Of a DNA stretch of 29,891 bases, positions 1-6,697 are shown in pieces (the stretch's first letter is position 1; every line of letters begins with the position of its first letter). Both the position numbers and the translations under genes were made by a program. The notes beneath the pieces were generated by a model that worked only from the letters and a program-made list of their open reading frames with translations, searched no databases and had not been told where the DNA came from. Location: positions 1-29,891 of the forward strand of contig CAYQDB010000024.1 of NCBI GenBank assembly GCA_964416195.1, read 5' to 3'. Origin of the DNA: CAYQDB01 sp964416195. GTDB lineage: Bacteria; Zixibacteria; MSB-5A5; GN15; FEB-12.

Positions 1-2
1 GC

Positions 3-323
3 CGGGCGCGGCGCGCCCTTGAGGAGTACCGGGTCTCCGGGGTGAAGACCACGATTGGTTTCCATCGGGTAGTCCTGGGTAATGATAAGTTCATAGCCGG
101 TGATCTGTCGACAAAATTCCTTGAAGAACAATATCCTGACCACACCTATCGTATCCTCGATGACAGCCTGCGCCAAAATGCCGCTATAGCAGTCGCGCTG
201 GATACTTTTACTAAAGAACGCAAAATCGCCGTTGGCTATCAGCGCCGCCTGGATATGCAGGTTTCCAACTGGGCTTCATTTCATAAGCGCTCCAATCTGC
301 GCACATTCACGGGGAGTCGCTGA
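3..323 (+). CDS. accC: Biotin carboxylase C-terminal end (acetyl/propionyl-CoA carboxylase subunit), partial
   Basis: Only the last ~106 residues are present; the frame is open from the left edge (first full codon at 3) to the TGA at 321-323. The stretch LEEYRVSGVKTTIGFH, then a run like FLAGDLSTKFL, matches the C-terminal lobe of biotin carboxylases (AccC/PccA type), which carboxylate biotin on the carrier protein using ATP and bicarbonate. The catalytic ATP-grasp residues are outside the window. The stop codon overlaps the ATG of the next gene (TGATG), which encodes the biotin carrier, so the two are translationally coupled. Placement directly before methylmalonyl-CoA mutase suggests propionyl-CoA rather than acetyl-CoA as substrate. 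That is an inference from context; the fragment itself does not decide it. Confidence 0.85.
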   Translation, partial: RARRALEEYRVSGVKTTIGFHRVVLGNDKFIAGDLSTKFLEEQYPDHTYRILDDSLRQNAAIAVALDTFTKERKIAVGYQRRLDMQVSNWASFHKRSNLRTFTGSR

Positions 324-835
324 TGGCCCGCTATCTGGTAAATATAGACGGAAAAGAGTTTGACATCGAGTTGGAATATCGCTCCGAGAAGTATTTTGCC
401 GTCATTAACGGCAAGAAGGTCGAAATAGCGAGTTACCGGTTGGGCGAGAGCCGGTTGCTGCTTTTGATTGATGATCAGGCGTATGAGGTGGATGTCCGTT
501 CCAATGGCTATGACAACCGAAAAACTATCTTTATGAAAGGGATGGAAATTCCCGCCCGGATCGAAGATTACAACCTGGCTCAATTGCGCAAAACCGCCGG
601 TATGTCTACGGAGACGGCGGTTGCCAGGCAGCTCACGGCGGCTATGCCGGGGCTGGTGGTCGATGTCAGGGTAAAACCGGGGGACAAGGTCACGAAAGGC
701 CAGGTGCTATTGGTTGTTGAAGCGATGAAGATGGAAAACATAATCAAGGCACAGGCGGAAACCACGGTCAAAGCGGTTCATGTGTCCGGCGGCCAGTCGG
801 TGGAGAAGGGCGATAAATTGCTGGAGTTCGAATAG
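323..835 (+). CDS. Biotin carboxyl carrier protein (propionyl-CoA carboxylase type)
   Basis: 170 residues. The C-terminal ~70 residues form a biotinyl/lipoyl-attachment domain with the classic AMKME motif; Lys136 is the predicted biotinylation site. The carrier shuttles carboxybiotin from biotin carboxylase to the carboxyltransferase in the cytoplasm. Residues 1-90, rich in beta strands and ending in IEDYNLAQLR, resemble the linker/BT-like region before the carrier domain in fused PCC alpha subunits. The gene therefore looks like the C-terminal third of a PccA-type subunit encoded separately. ATG at 323 overlaps the upstream stop by one base and has GGGGAG six bases before it. The stop at 833-835 abuts the GTG of the mutase gene. 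Family assignment is firm; acetyl- versus propionyl-CoA specificity is inferred from the neighbours. Confidence 0.93.
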   Translation: MARYLVNIDGKEFDIELEYRSEKYFAVINGKKVEIASYRLGESRLLLLIDDQAYEVDVRSNGYDNRKTIFMKGMEIPARIEDYNLAQLRKTAGMSTETAVARQLTAAMPGLVVDVRVKPGDKVTKGQVLLVVEAMKMENIIKAQAETTVKAVHVSGGQSVEKGDKLLEFE

Positions 836-2413
836 GTGTCGGATAAAGTCAAGAAAACAACCTCGGATATAGAAATCCCCGTTGTCCTAACCGAACATGA
901 CACCAGTGACAAAAAGGGGCTTGCCCCCCTGCCTGGGGAGTATCCATTTACTCGCGGTATCTATCCCGATATGTATCGTGGACGGTTGTGGACAATGCGC
1001 CAATATGCCGGCTTCGGCACCGCCGCTGAGACGAACCGAAGGTTCAAGTACCTTCTTGAGAAGGGTCAGACCGGGCTGTCTGTGGCTTTTGATCTGGCCA
1101 CGCAGATCGGGTACGACTCTGATCACCCGATGGCGAAGGGAGAAGTAGGCCGAACCGGTGTGGCAATTGATTCCCTGCACGATATGGAAATACTGTTCGA
1201 TGGTATCCCTCTTGATCGTGTTTCAACCTCGATGACAATCAATTCCACGGCTGTAATCCTTCTGGCAATGTATGTCGCTGTCAGCAGAAAACAGGGTGTG
1301 CCTTCGGAGAAGCTGATGGGAACTGTGCAGAACGACATCCTCAAGGAGTTTATCGCTCGCGGGACGTACATCCTGCCGCCCAAGCCGTCTATGAAGATTA
1401 TCACCGATATCTTTGCCTATGCCAACGAGCATCTGCCTAAATATAACACGATCTCGATTTCCGGGTATCATATCCGCGAGGCGGGTGCTACTGCTGCTCA
1501 AGAGGTTGCTTTTACCCTCTCTAATGCTGTCGCGTACGTACTGGCGGCATTGGAGGCCGGACTGGATATTGATCAGTTTGCTCCCCGGTTGTCGTTCTTT
1601 TTTGCCGCTCACAACAACCTGTTTGAGGAAGTAGCCAAATTCAGGGCAGCTCGGCGAATCTGGGCACGCATTGTAAAGGAGCGGTTTGGCGCTAAAAACG
1701 ACAAATCGCTGCTGCTGCGCTTCCACACTCAGACCGGCGGGTCGACATTAACCGCCCAGCAACCGGAAAACAACATTGTGCGGACTACCATCCAGGCGCT
1801 GGCGGCGGTGCTGGGTGGAACGCAATCATTGCACACGAACTCCTACGATGAAGCGCTGGCGTTGCCATCGGAGAAATCGGCGGAAATCGCCCTGCGTACA
1901 CAGCAGATTCTTGCCCACGAGTCGGGGTCAACGGCCACTGTCGATCCTCTGGCTGGCTCTTACTATGTTGAATATCTCACTAACGAACTGGAAAAGAGAA
2001 TTGTATCATTGATGGATCATATAGAGAGCCTAGGCGGCTCTGTGCGCTGTGTCGAGACGGGATATTTTCGAGAAGAGATTGCCAAGTCGGCATACAAGTA
2101 CCAGAAGGCGATTGAACAGGGTGCGTCGATTGTGGTCGGTGTTAACAAGTACGAATCCGAAGCAGTCGAGCCCCCCACCATATTAAAACTTGATCCCGAG
2201 CTGGAACAGCAGCAGGTTGACGCATTGAAAAAACAACGTGCGGCTCGCGACGCCGTGGCAGTTGGCAAGTCCCTTCAGAGGTTGAGTGAGGCTGTACGCA
2301 GCGGTGACAATATTGTCGAGCCTGTGATAGAAGCTGTTGAGAACTATGTAACAGTTGGAGAGATTTCCGATGTTTTTCGAGAAGTGTGGGGTGAGTACCG
2401 TGAAAGCGGCTGA
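836..2413 (+). CDS. mcmA1: Methylmalonyl-CoA mutase, large (catalytic TIM-barrel) subunit without B12 domain
   Basis: 525 residues covering the N-terminal catalytic region of acyl-CoA mutases; it ends at VGEISDVFREVWG, where single-chain enzymes continue into the cobalamin-binding domain. It should interconvert (R)-methylmalonyl-CoA and succinyl-CoA together with a separate ~130-residue B12-binding subunit that is not in this window. Tyr57 (RQYAGF), Arg175 (EFIAR) and His212 (SISGYH) line up, at a constant offset of 32, with Tyr89, Arg207 and His244 of the Propionibacterium enzyme. Tyr and Arg at those places are typical of methylmalonyl-CoA mutase; isobutyryl-CoA mutases carry Phe and Gln. 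The start is GTG 836, directly after the carrier stop, with GGAG ten bases upstream. Its 3' end overlaps the lipoprotein gene by 14 bases. Gene naming varies (mutB, mcmA1, bhbA). Confidence 0.96.
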   Translation: MSDKVKKTTSDIEIPVVLTEHDTSDKKGLAPLPGEYPFTRGIYPDMYRGRLWTMRQYAGFGTAAETNRRFKYLLEKGQTGLSVAFDLATQIGYDSDHPMAKGEVGRTGVAIDSLHDMEILFDGIPLDRVSTSMTINSTAVILLAMYVAVSRKQGVPSEKLMGTVQNDILKEFIARGTYILPPKPSMKIITDIFAYANEHLPKYNTISISGYHIREAGATAAQEVAFTLSNAVAYVLAALEAGLDIDQFAPRLSFFFAAHNNLFEEVAKFRAARRIWARIVKERFGAKNDKSLLLRFHTQTGGSTLTAQQPENNIVRTTIQALAAVLGGTQSLHTNSYDEALALPSEKSAEIALRTQQILAHESGSTATVDPLAGSYYVEYLTNELEKRIVSLMDHIESLGGSVRCVETGYFREEIAKSAYKYQKAIEQGASIVVGVNKYESEAVEPPTILKLDPELEQQQVDALKKQRAARDAVAVGKSLQRLSEAVRSGDNIVEPVIEAVENYVTVGEISDVFREVWGEYRESG

Positions 2414-2942
2414 TCTAATCAAGTTATTTTTGCCGCTGCTGATACTAACAGGTGTTGCATCCCTCGGCTCATGCGGTAAGAAGAGCGGCTCCGGGCAGGA
2501 CACTACTGTTGACTTGAGCACTCAGACCGAGGGCTCTAAGGAGCATGCTATCGAAGAGATGTTGAACGAGACTATCGAGCGGCTGCGCTATGGTGACAAG
2601 TCCGGCCTCTATGAAAACGAGTTTGACTATTTCACCGACGAGACTAACTTCGATGACTACCTCAAAATGGCCCAGCTTCGTTACGCCCAGGCCGATACGA
2701 TAACATTTGTCGAAGTAAGACACGTCAATTTCTTAGACCGGGATTCCGCCCTTGTCGACGTGACAGTCCACTTCGAGGGGCCGACCGGCAAGAAAACATT
2801 CCTCCGTGATAAAATCATAGTGTATTGGCACAACGGTCGCTGGATCAAGCCAACCGTCACCGTCATTGACCTTCAACGCGATTACGAAAACAAAGTCAGA
2901 GTAGCGGACTCCGCCGCGGCGGCTGAAGCCGAAGAGGAATAA
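2400..2942 (+). CDS. Small lipoprotein of unknown function in the carboxylase/mutase operon
   Basis: 180 residues from GTG 2400, chosen because a GGGGTG ribosome site lies seven bases upstream and a signal peptide begins there; an in-frame GTG at 2391 is the alternative. A basic start, a hydrophobic run (LIKLFLPLLILTG) and SLGSC form a type II signal with Cys at about residue 26, so the protein should be lipid-anchored in the envelope. The mature part is acidic, with residues 45-150 alternating helix and strand (RDKIIVYWHNGRWIKP) in a way that recalls small NTF2-like folds; that is a weak inference. The tail is Ala/Glu rich. The start lies inside the mutase gene, so it is cotranslated with a cytoplasmic enzyme although its product is exported. 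Function is not recognised. Confidence 0.75.
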   Translation: MKAADLIKLFLPLLILTGVASLGSCGKKSGSGQDTTVDLSTQTEGSKEHAIEEMLNETIERLRYGDKSGLYENEFDYFTDETNFDDYLKMAQLRYAQADTITFVEVRHVNFLDRDSALVDVTVHFEGPTGKKTFLRDKIIVYWHNGRWIKPTVTVIDLQRDYENKVRVADSAAAAEAEEE

Positions 2943-2993
2943 GTGGAGTTTGAGCGATATGACTGGGCTTTCGGCTCCTCACGGCCTGGATCG

Positions 2994-3132
2994 GGTCTGT
3001 TGAATAACATAACAAATGTCATAGCGAGGAGCGAAGCGACGTGGCTATCTCGTTGGCATTCAATGTCCGAGATTGCCATGTCCGCCTGCGGCAGACTCGC
3101 AATGACCTGGAAAGTACTTTTTCAACATTCCC
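2994..3132 (+). repeat. MITE-like dispersed repeat, copy 1
   Basis: A 139-bp non-coding element. The ends are imperfect inverted repeats, GGGTCTGTTGAATAA at the left and the complement of GGGAATGTTGAAAAA at the right (12 of 15 matching). Inside, GTCATAGCGAG (3019-3029) pairs with CTCGCAATGAC (3096-3106), and GTGGCTATCTCG pairs with CGAGATTGCCAT, giving one long hairpin. It shares the core GGCTATCTCG...ATTCAATGTCCGA with copies at 17539 and 27561, all in the same orientation. It lies between the mutase operon and the epimerase gene. Confidence 0.85.
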
Positions 3133-3175
3133 GACCGCAGGTATCCATGCCCCCCCATCGAAAAGATCGGCTGAT

Positions 3176-3601
3176 ATGTCCAAGCCTTTGATTTCTCACG
3201 TTGGTATAGCCGTGGCTGATCTGAGCCGGGCTATTAGTCGCTTTCGGATGATTACCGAAGAAGAGCCGGTCATTGAAGAAATCGCCGATCAGAAGGTAAA
3301 GGTCGCTATCTTCCCCGGCTCAGGTATAAATAGCTCCGAGCCGCGTGGACGCATTGAGTTGGTTGCGGCAACCGAGCCGGGTAGTCCGATTGCTTCTTTC
3401 ATAGAAAAAAGGGGTGAGGGTCTGCACCACGTCTGCTTGTATGTTGAGGATGTCGAGAAAAAGCTGTCTGAACTCAAAGCGGAAGGGATTCGGCTGATCG
3501 ATGAAACGCCCCGGATCGGTGCTGGGGGTAGGAAGATTGCATTTGTCCATCCCTCAGGCATGAACGGCGTTCTTATCGAACTGGAAGAAGCCCCCGGGTA
3601 G
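3176..3601 (+). CDS. mce: Methylmalonyl-CoA epimerase
   Basis: 141 residues, the usual size. It converts (S)- to (R)-methylmalonyl-CoA, the step between propionyl-CoA carboxylase and methylmalonyl-CoA mutase. The vicinal-oxygen-chelate fold shows as two beta-alpha-beta-beta-beta modules: HVGIAVADL at the N-terminus (metal ligand His8), GLHHVCLYVEDVE in the middle (second His ligand) and GVLIELEE near the C-terminus (Glu ligand). ATG 3176 is chosen because homology begins there; the frame stays open upstream to 3041, but that extension is translated repeat DNA. No clear ribosome site precedes it. MITE copy 1 lies 44 bases upstream, between this gene and the mutase operon it belongs to functionally, so its promoter may have been altered or supplied by the repeat. 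Confidence 0.93.
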   Translation: MSKPLISHVGIAVADLSRAISRFRMITEEEPVIEEIADQKVKVAIFPGSGINSSEPRGRIELVAATEPGSPIASFIEKRGEGLHHVCLYVEDVEKKLSELKAEGIRLIDETPRIGAGGRKIAFVHPSGMNGVLIELEEAPG

Positions 3602-3630
3602 TAATCACACTGTAGTCGTAATACGACATT

Positions 3631-3957
3631 TTAGCGATAATTCTTGAAATCGCGTTTCAAACAATCGGAGACGATTTTCAGTCGCTGCTTGAGAAAAGTG
3701 GCCTTATCCGTGGCGGGTCGGTAAACAAACCCGCGTCCTTCCTTCTTCTTGTTCAGCAATCCTTTGTCAGCCAGTCTCGACAGTACCGTCATGACGGTCG
3801 TATAGGCTGGTTTATCCTTTCCTTCCAGATGGTACAGCGCCATCTTGATCGTCAGGCTTTTCTTTTTCCAGGCCAGGCCCATGAGTTTAGCCTCCGTCGG
3901 ACCCAGAAAAACGGCGGCCCCTCGGGCGTAGGGATCAAAGTAAAAAGCCCTTGTCAT
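3631..3957 (-). CDS. BlaI/MecI/CopY-family transcriptional repressor
   Basis: 108 residues. A winged-helix domain spans residues 18-82: LGPTEAKLMGLAW is helix 1, AYTTVMTVLSRLADKG is the recognition helix typical of BlaI/MecI, and LLNKKKEGRGFVYRP is the wing. The last 25 residues (FLKQRLKIVSDCL) are a short dimerisation helix region. Family members repress operons and are often released by proteolysis through a BlaR1-type M56 sensor; no such sensor is encoded nearby. ATG 3957 is chosen because the domain needs no more N-terminus; the longer frame to 4158 is the membrane gene read in the wrong frame. It starts two bases after the stop of the upstream membrane protein gene, so the pair is an operon. 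Its target is unknown; autoregulation is plausible. Confidence 0.85.
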   Translation of the reverse strand: MTRAFYFDPYARGAAVFLGPTEAKLMGLAWKKKSLTIKMALYHLEGKDKPAYTTVMTVLSRLADKGLLNKKKEGRGFVYRPATDKATFLKQRLKIVSDCLKRDFKNYR

Positions 3958-3959
3958 GG

Positions 3960-4118
3960 TCACAGGATTTTCTTGTGTTTGCTCCTGACAATCATCGCTA
4001 CCCCGAGAGCTACCAAAGCCAGCGGCCAGAAGTAGTCCCACACGGGCCCCGAGATCACTCCTATACGGTCCAACAGCATCAAGATACCTAAGAGCAAGAG
4101 CAGCACACCGAAAAACAT
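3960..4118 (-). CDS. Small two-helix membrane protein (LiaF/DUF5668-like)
   Basis: 52 residues from ATG 4118, which has GGAGG eight bases upstream. Two hydrophobic helices, FFGVLLLLLGILMLL and YFWPLALVALGVAMIV, flank a short loop with D-R-I-G; the tail is basic (RSKHKKIL). The W-P-L-x-L-I/V-x-L-G pattern in the second helix is typical of the membrane unit in LiaI/LiaF-like and DUF5668 proteins, which are often found with envelope-stress or PspC genes. It is the first gene of a two-gene minus-strand operon with the BlaI-type repressor. It could act as an envelope sensor or as the regulated target, but nothing in the sequence decides that. Confidence 0.72.
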   Translation of the reverse strand: MFFGVLLLLLGILMLLDRIGVISGPVWDYFWPLALVALGVAMIVRSKHKKIL

Positions 4119-4279
4119 AGAAAGTCCTCCGTTCAGATTGATATACCGGATGATACACAAATGCTAAAATCGGGGAAAGACTATTGTTATTTCATTTCGT
4201 TGTCCAAGTGTGACGCTTTCCAGGACCTGGTCGGTAACTTACCTGGATATGCCGTAGCAACTGCAAAACCGAGAAGAGC

Positions 4280-4687
4280 GTGACAAAAAAGCAGCGAGGT
4301 AGCTTGCCCCTTGTCCTGTTTCTAATTATCATCTTCACGTTTATGACATGTCAAGAAATGAGTTGGCCGAGCGGGCCAGGAGCCTTGCAAGGCTGTGGTA
4401 GAAGTACGATTGTTCGTTGTGTCGTGCTGTCGGGCGACTCTGCCAGACAGCCCCGACGCTGTATACGAAATGCACTTGTGGGAAAAGTCGTCAGGCATAG
4501 TGAGGTTGTCCTAAAATGTGTCCATTCCTGCTCACGTAGGGCGGGGGCTTGTCCCCCACCATCCCAACGGCAGGGACAAGCCCTGCCGCTACGCGGAGTT
4601 ACGGTAAAAGTACTTATGAGAGCAGAGGCTCAAATGCAGTCACGTCAGACTTATGGGACAGCCTCGAGTCACCTGACGCCACCCTGA
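4280..4687 (+). pseudogene. Possible truncated lipoprotein gene (signal peptide only)
   Basis: GTG 4280 opens a 135-codon frame. Residues 1-28 (basic start, then LPLVLFLIIIFTFMTCQ) look like a lipoprotein signal with Cys24. After that the translation is rich in Arg, Cys and Pro and crosses two palindromic repeats, so the original downstream sequence appears to have been replaced or lost. GAGAAGAG lies just upstream. It may equally be a chance frame. Confidence 0.25.
4536..4592. repeat. GTAGGGC-type double hairpin repeat
   Basis: GTAGGGCGGGGGCTTGTCCC at the left is matched by the complement of GGGACAAGCCCTGCCGCTAC at the right, with 16 of 20 positions pairing. Each half also forms its own small hairpin (GGGGG/CCCCC; GGCAGGG/CCCTGCC around ACAAG). 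It lies in a gene-free spacer. The minus strand of the palindrome at 13711-13733 continues from a similar GTAGGGC start, so the two may belong to one class. Confidence 0.7.
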
Positions 4688-4749
4688 GATCGATCTTTTA
4701 ACACAACCTTCTTGTGGTCTTGACCTACTACACTGGAGGAACAAGAGAT

Positions 4750-6366
4750 ATGTATCGCGTGCCTATCCCCAAGAATGAGCCGGTTCTCAATTACGCTCCC
4801 GGTTCCCCGGAACGGGCGAAACTGGAAGAAGCGCTGGCCGAGCTGAAGAGTCAGAAACTTGAGATCCCAATGATCATCAACGGCGAGGAAATCAGACCGG
4901 ATACCAAGATAGATATCCGCTCTCCGCACAAACACTCGCAACTACTTGGCTACTATCATCAGGGAGGGAAAAAGGAAGTTGCTATGGCAGTGGAGTCTGC
5001 CGTTGAAGCCCAAAAGACCTGGGCTCACATGCCCTGGGAGCATCGGGCTGCTATCTTTCTGAAGGCGGCAGATCTAATCGCCGGTCCCTACCGGCACATC
5101 ATTAATGCTGCCACCATGCTGGCACATTCCAAGACGGTCTTCCAGGCCGAGATTGATGCTGTCTGCGAGCTGGTTGATTTCTGGCGGTTTAACTGCTATT
5201 TTGCCCAACAGATTTACGATATCCAGCCCAGCAGCGCTCCCCAGATATGGGATCGCGTTGACCATCGCCCTCTCGAGGGGTTTGTATTTGCCGTGACTCC
5301 GTTTAATTTTGTGTCTATTAACGGTAATCTACCTACTGCTCCGGCTATTATGGGCAACGTGACGGTTTGGAAACCGGCCTCGACAGCTGCTTACACGTCA
5401 CACTTCCTTATGAAGGTCCTTCGCGAGGCAGGCCTGCCCAAAGGCGTTATCAATCTCATCTTTGCCCGTGGCGCTGCGATCGGCGACACCATATTGAGAA
5501 ACAAGCATCTGGCTGGAATCCATTTCACCGGCTCCACGGCCACCTTCCAAACAATGTGGAGAACTGTGGGCGAGAATATCGCCAACTACCGGTGCTATCC
5601 TCGCATCGTGGGCGAGACCGGCGGCAAGGATTTTATTATTGCCCACAACTCGTGCGACGTGGACGCGCTCGTAACAGCCATTGTGCGTGGGTCTTTTGAG
5701 TTCCAGGGTCAGAAATGCTCAGCATCGTCGCGTTGCTACCTGCCGAAATCTCTGTGGCCGGAAATCAAGAAGAAGCTCGTCAGGCAAACCAACGAGCTAA
5801 AAATGGGCGATCCGGAGGATTTTACGAACTTCGTCAACGCCATAATAGATGAATCGGCGTACCAGTCGATTGTGGCGTACATTGACTACGCCAAACAATC
5901 CAGCGACTGCGAAATCATCTGTGGCGGTGAGTATGATGAGTCAGAAGGCTGGTACATCAAACCGACCGTGGTCGTTACCGCTGACCCGCACTTCAAGCTG
6001 ATGGAAGAGGAGATATTCGGGCCTGTGGTTACAATCTATGTTTATGACGACAATGAGTATGCCAACACTCTGCATCTGCTCGACGCCACTTCGCCGTACG
6101 CTCTGACCGGCGCGATTTTCGCCACTGACCGCAATGCCGTTGGCTTGGCGGAAAGGACCCTTCGCAATGCTGCCGGCAATTTCTACATCAATGACAAACC
6201 GACCGGTGCAGTGGTAGGGCAGCAGCCGTTTGGAGGCGGCCGGGCATCGGGGACAAACGACAAGGCGGGCGGCATCCAGAATATGCTGCGCTGGGCTTCG
6301 CCGCGGTCAATCAAGGAGAGCTTTGTCCCGCCCAAGGACTATCGTTATCCCTTCATGAAGAGTTAA
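4750..6366 (+). CDS. pruA: L-glutamate gamma-semialdehyde (1-pyrroline-5-carboxylate) dehydrogenase
   Basis: 538 residues. The enzyme oxidises glutamate semialdehyde/P5C to glutamate with NAD+, the second step of proline (and arginine) breakdown. It resembles the ALDH4A1-type single-function enzyme along its whole length: EGFVFAVTPFNF, WKPASTAAY and FTGST in the Rossmann domain, catalytic base Glu289 in GETGG, catalytic Cys323 in GQKCSASSR, and NFYINDKPTGAVVGQQPFGG near the C-terminus. ATG 4750 has GGAGG about ten bases upstream, and homology starts there, so the upstream in-frame ATG at 4714 is rejected. There is no proline dehydrogenase domain and no putA/fadM-like neighbour, so the first step must be encoded elsewhere. 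It stands alone between a repeat-rich spacer and a terminator-like hairpin at 6389. Confidence 0.95.
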   Translation: MYRVPIPKNEPVLNYAPGSPERAKLEEALAELKSQKLEIPMIINGEEIRPDTKIDIRSPHKHSQLLGYYHQGGKKEVAMAVESAVEAQKTWAHMPWEHRAAIFLKAADLIAGPYRHIINAATMLAHSKTVFQAEIDAVCELVDFWRFNCYFAQQIYDIQPSSAPQIWDRVDHRPLEGFVFAVTPFNFVSINGNLPTAPAIMGNVTVWKPASTAAYTSHFLMKVLREAGLPKGVINLIFARGAAIGDTILRNKHLAGIHFTGSTATFQTMWRTVGENIANYRCYPRIVGETGGKDFIIAHNSCDVDALVTAIVRGSFEFQGQKCSASSRCYLPKSLWPEIKKKLVRQTNELKMGDPEDFTNFVNAIIDESAYQSIVAYIDYAKQSSDCEIICGGEYDESEGWYIKPTVVVTADPHFKLMEEEIFGPVVTIYVYDDNEYANTLHLLDATSPYALTGAIFATDRNAVGLAERTLRNAAGNFYINDKPTGAVVGQQPFGGGRASGTNDKAGGIQNMLRWASPRSIKESFVPPKDYRYPFMKS

Positions 6367-6388
6367 ACAACATTCGCAAGTAAAGCAG

Positions 6389-6437
6389 ATCGGGTTCTCC
6401 TGTGCTGAGGGTGACAGGGAACCCGATTCTTCTCTTT
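6389..6437 (+). terminator. Terminator-like hairpin after the P5C dehydrogenase gene
   Basis: ATCGGGTTCTCCTGT pairs with ACAGGGAACCCGAT across a ten-base loop, with one bulge. It is followed by TCTTCTCTTT. It lies 22 bases after the dehydrogenase stop codon, as expected of a factor-independent terminator, although the T-tract is interrupted by C. Confidence 0.6.
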
Positions 6438-6697
6438 GGTAGTACTGTCGGGTGCTATCTTTGTGTGGTCGGCTACACATATTACGACTTATAGGAAGGC
6501 TGTACTTACTAGGGCGGAATCTATTCAACAAAAAGGCAGGCCCGGTCTGTCTCACCAGATGATGCCGGCGGCACCGGTGTCCAATATTTGCGCACCTTAC
6601 TTTCTTTACTCACACCGGATTTGGCCGATACTCGGTATAGTATCCTCTTATGCATTTGAGAGGGTAGGTCGCAGCGACTTATCCTTGAGGAGAAAAG
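6438..6697. other. Spacer upstream of the sigma-54 activator gene
   Basis: About 260 bases with no recognisable gene or RNA. GAGGAG seven bases before ATG 6698 is the ribosome site of the activator gene. No convincing sigma-70 or sigma-54 (GG-N10-GC) promoter was found by eye, although TATAGT near 6638 could be a -10 box without a matching -35. Confidence 0.4.

Larger units (their letters stand above)
4160..4749. other. 590-base spacer with palindromes and a possible lipoprotein remnant
   Basis: The spacer lies between the divergently transcribed membrane-protein gene and the dehydrogenase gene. It holds a GTG-started frame (4280-4687) whose first ~28 residues look like an export signal (LPLVLFLIIIFTFMTC) and whose remainder resembles no protein and runs through palindromes. 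Inverted repeats seen are CTGTCGGGC/GCCAGACAG near 4426-4449, the GTAGGGC element at 4536-4592, and CGTCAG/CTGACG near 4644-4679. A functional gene is unlikely. Confidence 0.6.

Noticed and set aside
3041..3175. N-terminal extension of the epimerase frame
   Set aside because: It is translated MITE copy 1 and spacer; family homology begins at ATG 3176.
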